This document shows, in pieces, positions 62,911 to 64,000 of a stretch of 64,000 bases of DNA. Below the pieces are notes generated by a model. The model was not told the origin of the DNA and searched no databases. It worked only from the letters and a program-made list of their open reading frames with translations. The stretch is from Nocardiopsis ansamitocini (GTDB taxonomy: Bacteria > Actinomycetota > Actinomycetes > Streptosporangiales > Streptosporangiaceae), in assembly GCF_030268225.1 (NCBI RefSeq), contig NZ_BSQG01000009.1, positions 62,001 through 126,000 on the forward strand, written 5' to 3'. Position numbers and translations under genes: made by a program. The number at the start of each line of letters is the position of its first letter. Position 1 is the first letter of the stretch.

Positions 62911-62976
62911 GAATTCAGTCTAGGGCAGCTTGCCTAGGCCACCTAGGAAGAAAATCAGGGAACCCTCTTGACTCTC

Positions 62977-62998
62977 CTAGCTTGGCTAGCCAAGCTAG
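62977..62998. promoter_or_regulatory. 22-bp perfect palindrome, likely GntR operator
   Basis: CTAGCTTGGCT and its exact reverse complement make an uninterrupted 22-bp palindrome. It overlaps the promoter area before the WhiB-like gene: TTGACT at 62968-62973 and TAGATG at 62996-63001. CCTAGG at 62931-62936 and 62940-62945 on the GntR side may be extra half sites. Confidence 0.75.
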
Positions 62999-63077
62999 AT
63001 GCATAGCCAACCTGGCCATGCGATCCCCGCTTTATAGCCACCAGCGGGAGCGCACCCGACAAGGGAGGTTCTTGCAG

Positions 63078-63356
63078 ATGGACCCGCGAGAGATGACGAA
63101 TCGGCAGCTCGGTGACGTGCTGCTGGCCACGACCCGCCCGTGTGCCAGTTCGCCGGAATTGTTCTTCGCCACTGATGACGAGACCGAGTCCGCCCGCCGT
63201 ATGCGGGAGCAGGCCGCTTCGGTGCTGTGCGCCGAGTGCCCCGCCCGCCGGCTCTGCTTCGAGTACGCCACCCGTACCGAGCCCGAACACGGGTTCTGGG
63301 CTGGTTGCACCGCTGAGGAGATCCGCATGTTCAACCAGCTCGGGGAGGTTGCCTGA
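63078..63356 (+). CDS. WhiB-like iron-sulfur transcription factor
   Basis: This 92-residue protein has the four invariant cysteines of the family (22, 51, 54, 60; LCAECPARRLC) and the GFWAG turn (72-76), which together bind a 4Fe-4S cluster and contact sigma factor. ATG 63078 has GGGAGG nine bases before. It is first in a chain of overlapping short genes on the element. Element-borne WhiB proteins probably tune host or element transcription after redox or developmental signals. Confidence 0.92.
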   Translation: MDPREMTNRQLGDVLLATTRPCASSPELFFATDDETESARRMREQAASVLCAECPARRLCFEYATRTEPEHGFWAGCTAEEIRMFNQLGEVA

Positions 63357-63667
63357 TGAACACCGACTACCTCACCGCACAGCAGCGCAGCGCGCGCGTG
63401 CTCGACACCCTGCTGTCCATGCGCCTGCCCGGAGTGGAGTGGAGCATCAACAGCTTCTGCCCCGACCGGCTCGACGGTCAGCTCTCCACCTTCGAACGCT
63501 CCGTTGAGCAGGCCCGCGCCGACCTCACCGCGTGGGCCACCGTCTTCAACGCCACCGTGGAGTGGGAGCGCCACGGCGGCCTCCGGCCTCAGACGCTCTT
63601 CACCGTCAACGGTGTGACCGTGCGGGTTTGGACCACCACCCCCACCACCGACGAGGTAGAGGCGTGA
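63356..63667 (+). CDS. Small element protein of unknown function
   Basis: This 103-residue protein's start (ATG 63356) overlaps the WhiB stop by one base (TGATG). It is predicted mixed alpha/beta (LLSMRLPGVEWSINSFCPDRLDGQL ... TLFTVNGVTVRVWTTTP). I recognise no family, but proteins of this size and position occur in many actinobacterial integrative elements. It also overlaps the next gene by one base, so it is part of one operon. Confidence 0.75.
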   Translation: MNTDYLTAQQRSARVLDTLLSMRLPGVEWSINSFCPDRLDGQLSTFERSVEQARADLTAWATVFNATVEWERHGGLRPQTLFTVNGVTVRVWTTTPTTDEVEA

Positions 63668-63852
63668 TGTCGACCCCTGACCTGTTGCCCCCGGTGATCG
63701 CCACCGCCGTCGTGGTGTTCCTGCTGGTGCTCGGTTCGCTGAGAGTCGCCGCCGGTTACCGCAAAGCGCGTTCTCGGTTTCGCCGGTTGACCCGTATCCG
63801 TATCGGCCTGGTCCACACCAGGCGCTCATCCAGGAAGAAGGCACGTCGCTGA
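63667..63852 (+). CDS. Small single-span membrane protein of the element
   Basis: This 61-residue protein has a hydrophobic helix (IATAVVVFLLVLGSL, about residues 11-25) followed by a very basic tail (GYRKARSRFRRLTRIRIG ... RRSSRKKARR). The start overlaps the previous stop (TGATG), and the end overlaps the next start. It may be an Spd-like spread/transfer protein; this is inferred from place and topology. Confidence 0.75.
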   Translation: MSTPDLLPPVIATAVVVFLLVLGSLRVAAGYRKARSRFRRLTRIRIGLVHTRRSSRKKARR

Positions 63853-63983
63853 TGTCGATCCTGATCAGTTTGGCCGCCCTGGTCGTGGTGGTCGCGGTCG
63901 TGGTGTGGCTGTGGCCCGAGAGCACCACCGACCGCGACACCATCCGCGCCATCGCCAAGCGCCGCAAGGAGACCCGCCGGTGA
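63852..63983 (+). CDS. Very small single-span membrane protein of the element
   Basis: This 43-residue protein has one hydrophobic helix (LISLAALVVVVAVVVWLW) and a charged tail ending RRKETRR. It is too short for usual gene calls but fits the overlapping operon chain: its ATG overlaps the stop before it and its TGA overlaps the next GTG. Likely a spread/transfer helper. Confidence 0.65.
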   Translation: MSILISLAALVVVVAVVVWLWPESTTDRDTIRAIAKRRKETRR

Positions 63984-64000
63984 ACCCCCGCAAGAAGCAC
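63980..64000 (+). CDS. Start of next element gene (partial)
   Basis: GTG 63980 overlaps the previous stop (GTGA). It gives Met-Asn-Pro-Arg-Lys-Lys-His before the window ends. In AICEs a plasmid-type replication or FtsK-like transfer gene often follows here, but nothing more can be said. Confidence 0.4.

Larger units (their letters stand above)
60055..64000. mobile_element. End of an integrative (and probably conjugative) element in a tRNA-Ser site
   Basis: The element begins at the tRNA-Ser 3' fragment and runs past the window end. Its left part (60.1-62.9 kb) has visibly lower GC than the flanking chromosome, short repeats and genes typical of actinobacterial elements: a GntR repressor with a HAD partner, then a WhiB-like gene and a chain of short overlapping genes as in pSAM2-like AICEs. 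Integrase, excisionase, replication initiator and FtsK-like transfer genes are not in the window, so class and size remain open. Confidence 0.7.

Overview
The window is high-GC DNA from a filamentous-type actinobacterium, most likely Nocardiopsaceae or a relative in Streptosporangiales. The evidence is strong G/C bias at third codon positions, SARP, WhiB, MocR and SigE-family regulators, GTP-dependent PEP carboxykinase, F420/PPOX-type enzymes and GTG/TTG starts. The genus is inferred from gene content only.

Layout. 1-4.7 kb: a LexA-boxed AAA ATPase, a coupled pair of a MauE-like membrane protein and a cysteine-rich double-psi-barrel protein, a SigE-family sigma factor and tRNA-Ser(GCU) with a strong terminator. 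4.8-7.8 kb: a MarR regulator divergent from a YcaC-type hydrolase, then a YjdJ/YjdI-like pair and a SnoaL-like protein. 8.2-12.5 kb: a lipoprotein serine hydrolase with a C-terminal membrane domain, followed by a two-component system. 12.5-16 kb: a CPBP protease, a decayed LuxR-type regulator fragment, and a LysE exporter divergent from a MocR regulator with palindromes between them.

16.1-26.5 kb, minus strand, is the most unusual part. It is one apparent operon of ten genes: SDR, SGNH hydrolase, a 34-residue very basic peptide, a 731-residue heme-oxygenase-like diiron enzyme, a NodU/CmcH carbamoyltransferase, a 46-residue SxtJ-tail-like membrane peptide, a 2-oxoglutarate oxygenase, an ATP-grasp enzyme, a small protein and a second ATP-grasp enzyme. 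I read it as an uncharacterised biosynthetic cluster for a carbamoylated, oxidised amino-acid or peptide product, possibly built on the small peptide.

27-60 kb is mostly core and accessory metabolism: TauE exporter and AraC regulator, pckG with DasR-like sites, an MFS pump, a VOC protein, a cyclophilin lipoprotein, a phosphorothioate-sensing HNH restriction enzyme, agmatinase with a PucR regulator, Tex, a full-length SARP, a Nudix-PIN-like fusion, PhzF, a GAF regulator with an aldehyde dehydrogenase/DUF779 operon, mdh, and a beta clamp gene lying away from any dnaA/recF/gyrB context. A cluster of DnaA-box-like sites lies at 53.75-54.08 kb.

60.05 kb to the end is one end of an integrative element. 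The 3' half of a tRNA-Ser(UGA) gene marks the attachment site. Next come an array of inverted GGACAGAAC repeats, a lower-GC HEPN-like cargo gene, a HAD/GntR pair, a 22-bp palindromic operator, and the start of a WhiB-led operon of short overlapping genes typical of actinobacterial integrative and conjugative elements. The element runs off the window, and no integrase or transfer ATPase is visible here.
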